Positions 63,888 through 64,000 of a stretch of 64,000 nucleotides of DNA are shown here, piece by piece. The translations under genes were made by a program, and so were the position numbers. Each line of letters starts with the position of its first letter. Within the stretch, counting starts at the first letter, position 1. The notes under the pieces were generated by a model. The model made no database searches, was not told the DNA's origin, and saw only the letters and a program-made list of their open reading frames with translations. Source of the DNA: an uncultured Prevotellaceae bacterium (GTDB lineage: Bacteria > Bacteroidota > Bacteroidia > Bacteroidales > Muribaculaceae); contig CAMHNO010000007.1 of assembly GCA_946186575.1 (NCBI GenBank), positions 1 through 64,000 of the forward strand, given 5' to 3'.

Positions 63888-64000
63888 TTAAATTAATTTA
63901 AAATTTTACATCAATAAGGAATTCTCGCCATCTTGAACCACCTTTTTCATCATTAAGGTTTTGAAGTATTATCATCGGCATTTTTCTCATTTCAGAGTCA

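Noticed and set aside
1..64000. CRISPR arrays, tRNA/rRNA genes, prophage, toxin-antitoxin or restriction systems
   Set aside because: I looked for repeat-spacer periodicity, tRNA-like T-loops and known defence or phage gene families and found none that the sequence supports.

Overview
The window is a stretch of a Bacteroidales-type chromosome (phylum Bacteroidota). The signs are genes that carry TAnnTTTG-like -7 boxes instead of E. coli -10 boxes, a short primary sigma factor of about 285 residues, the LpxC-FabZ fusion, a Porin_10-type outer-membrane protein, BspA-type leucine-rich repeats, the DAHP synthase-chorismate mutase fusion, a TonB/ExbB/ExbD/ExbD cluster and a complete Na+-pumping NADH:quinone reductase. 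Family level (Muribaculaceae, Prevotellaceae and so on) cannot be fixed from this alone. Almost everything is core chromosome. I see no tRNA, rRNA, CRISPR array, prophage, integrase or intact transposase.

Layout. 1-746 (minus): ribosomal operon rpsF-rpsR-rplI, with rplI cut by the window edge. 1046-1903: primary sigma factor. 2174-3724: HtrA protease, preceded by a 28-codon membrane-peptide ORF with its own promoter (3958-4044). 4328-8661 (plus): a porin, a membrane-anchored solute-binding protein and a sodium:alanine-type symporter, in line. 8788-9750: MCE/MlaD protein. 10093-11490: dnaA, convergent with htpG (11651-13699). 14190-16193: secreted three-repeat protein with a dockerin-like tail. 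16194-17093: gene-poor patch with an orphan lipoprotein signal peptide and a 131-bp MITE-like palindrome. 17094-20688: ClpC-type unfoldase without its N domain, and a LolC/E-type permease. 20814-21837: Yip1 protein and SmpB. 21853-22698: PAP2 phosphatase. 22957-27454 (plus): aroF-chorismate mutase, then lpxD, lpxC-fabZ and lpxA for lipid A.

27548-36871 (all minus): wecB, galE, lepA, gyrA and two tandem related TPR proteins. 37069-38219 (plus): GNAT acetyltransferase and nitroreductase. 38304-43396 (minus): GH13 amylase, recQ and recJ. 43857-45944: S8 subtilase with a dockerin-like tail. 46055-54033 (minus): exbB-exbD-exbD-tonB, a zinc-ribbon membrane protein, a small membrane protein, an orphan PstS-like lipoprotein and a TPR protein. 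Nqr genes A-F run divergently on plus (54478-60378). The window closes with a BspA-like repeat protein and a metallo-beta-lactamase-fold lipoprotein (minus, 60455-63054) and a cytidylate-kinase-like protein (plus, 63190-63831).

How it fits together. The Nqr complex would build a sodium gradient that the AGCS symporter at 7228 can spend. ExbB/ExbD/TonB would deliver the ion gradient to outer-membrane receptors. The lpx genes, MlaD-type protein and LolC/E-type permease build and maintain the outer membrane. HtrA, ClpC and HtpG handle protein quality control. The parts most worth a second look are the small membrane peptide, the N-domain-less ClpC, the PstS-like protein tied to the TonB system without its transporter, the porin/binding-protein/symporter trio, the two dockerin-tailed secreted proteins, and several intergenic elements (long leaders, nested inverted repeats, a MITE-like unit).
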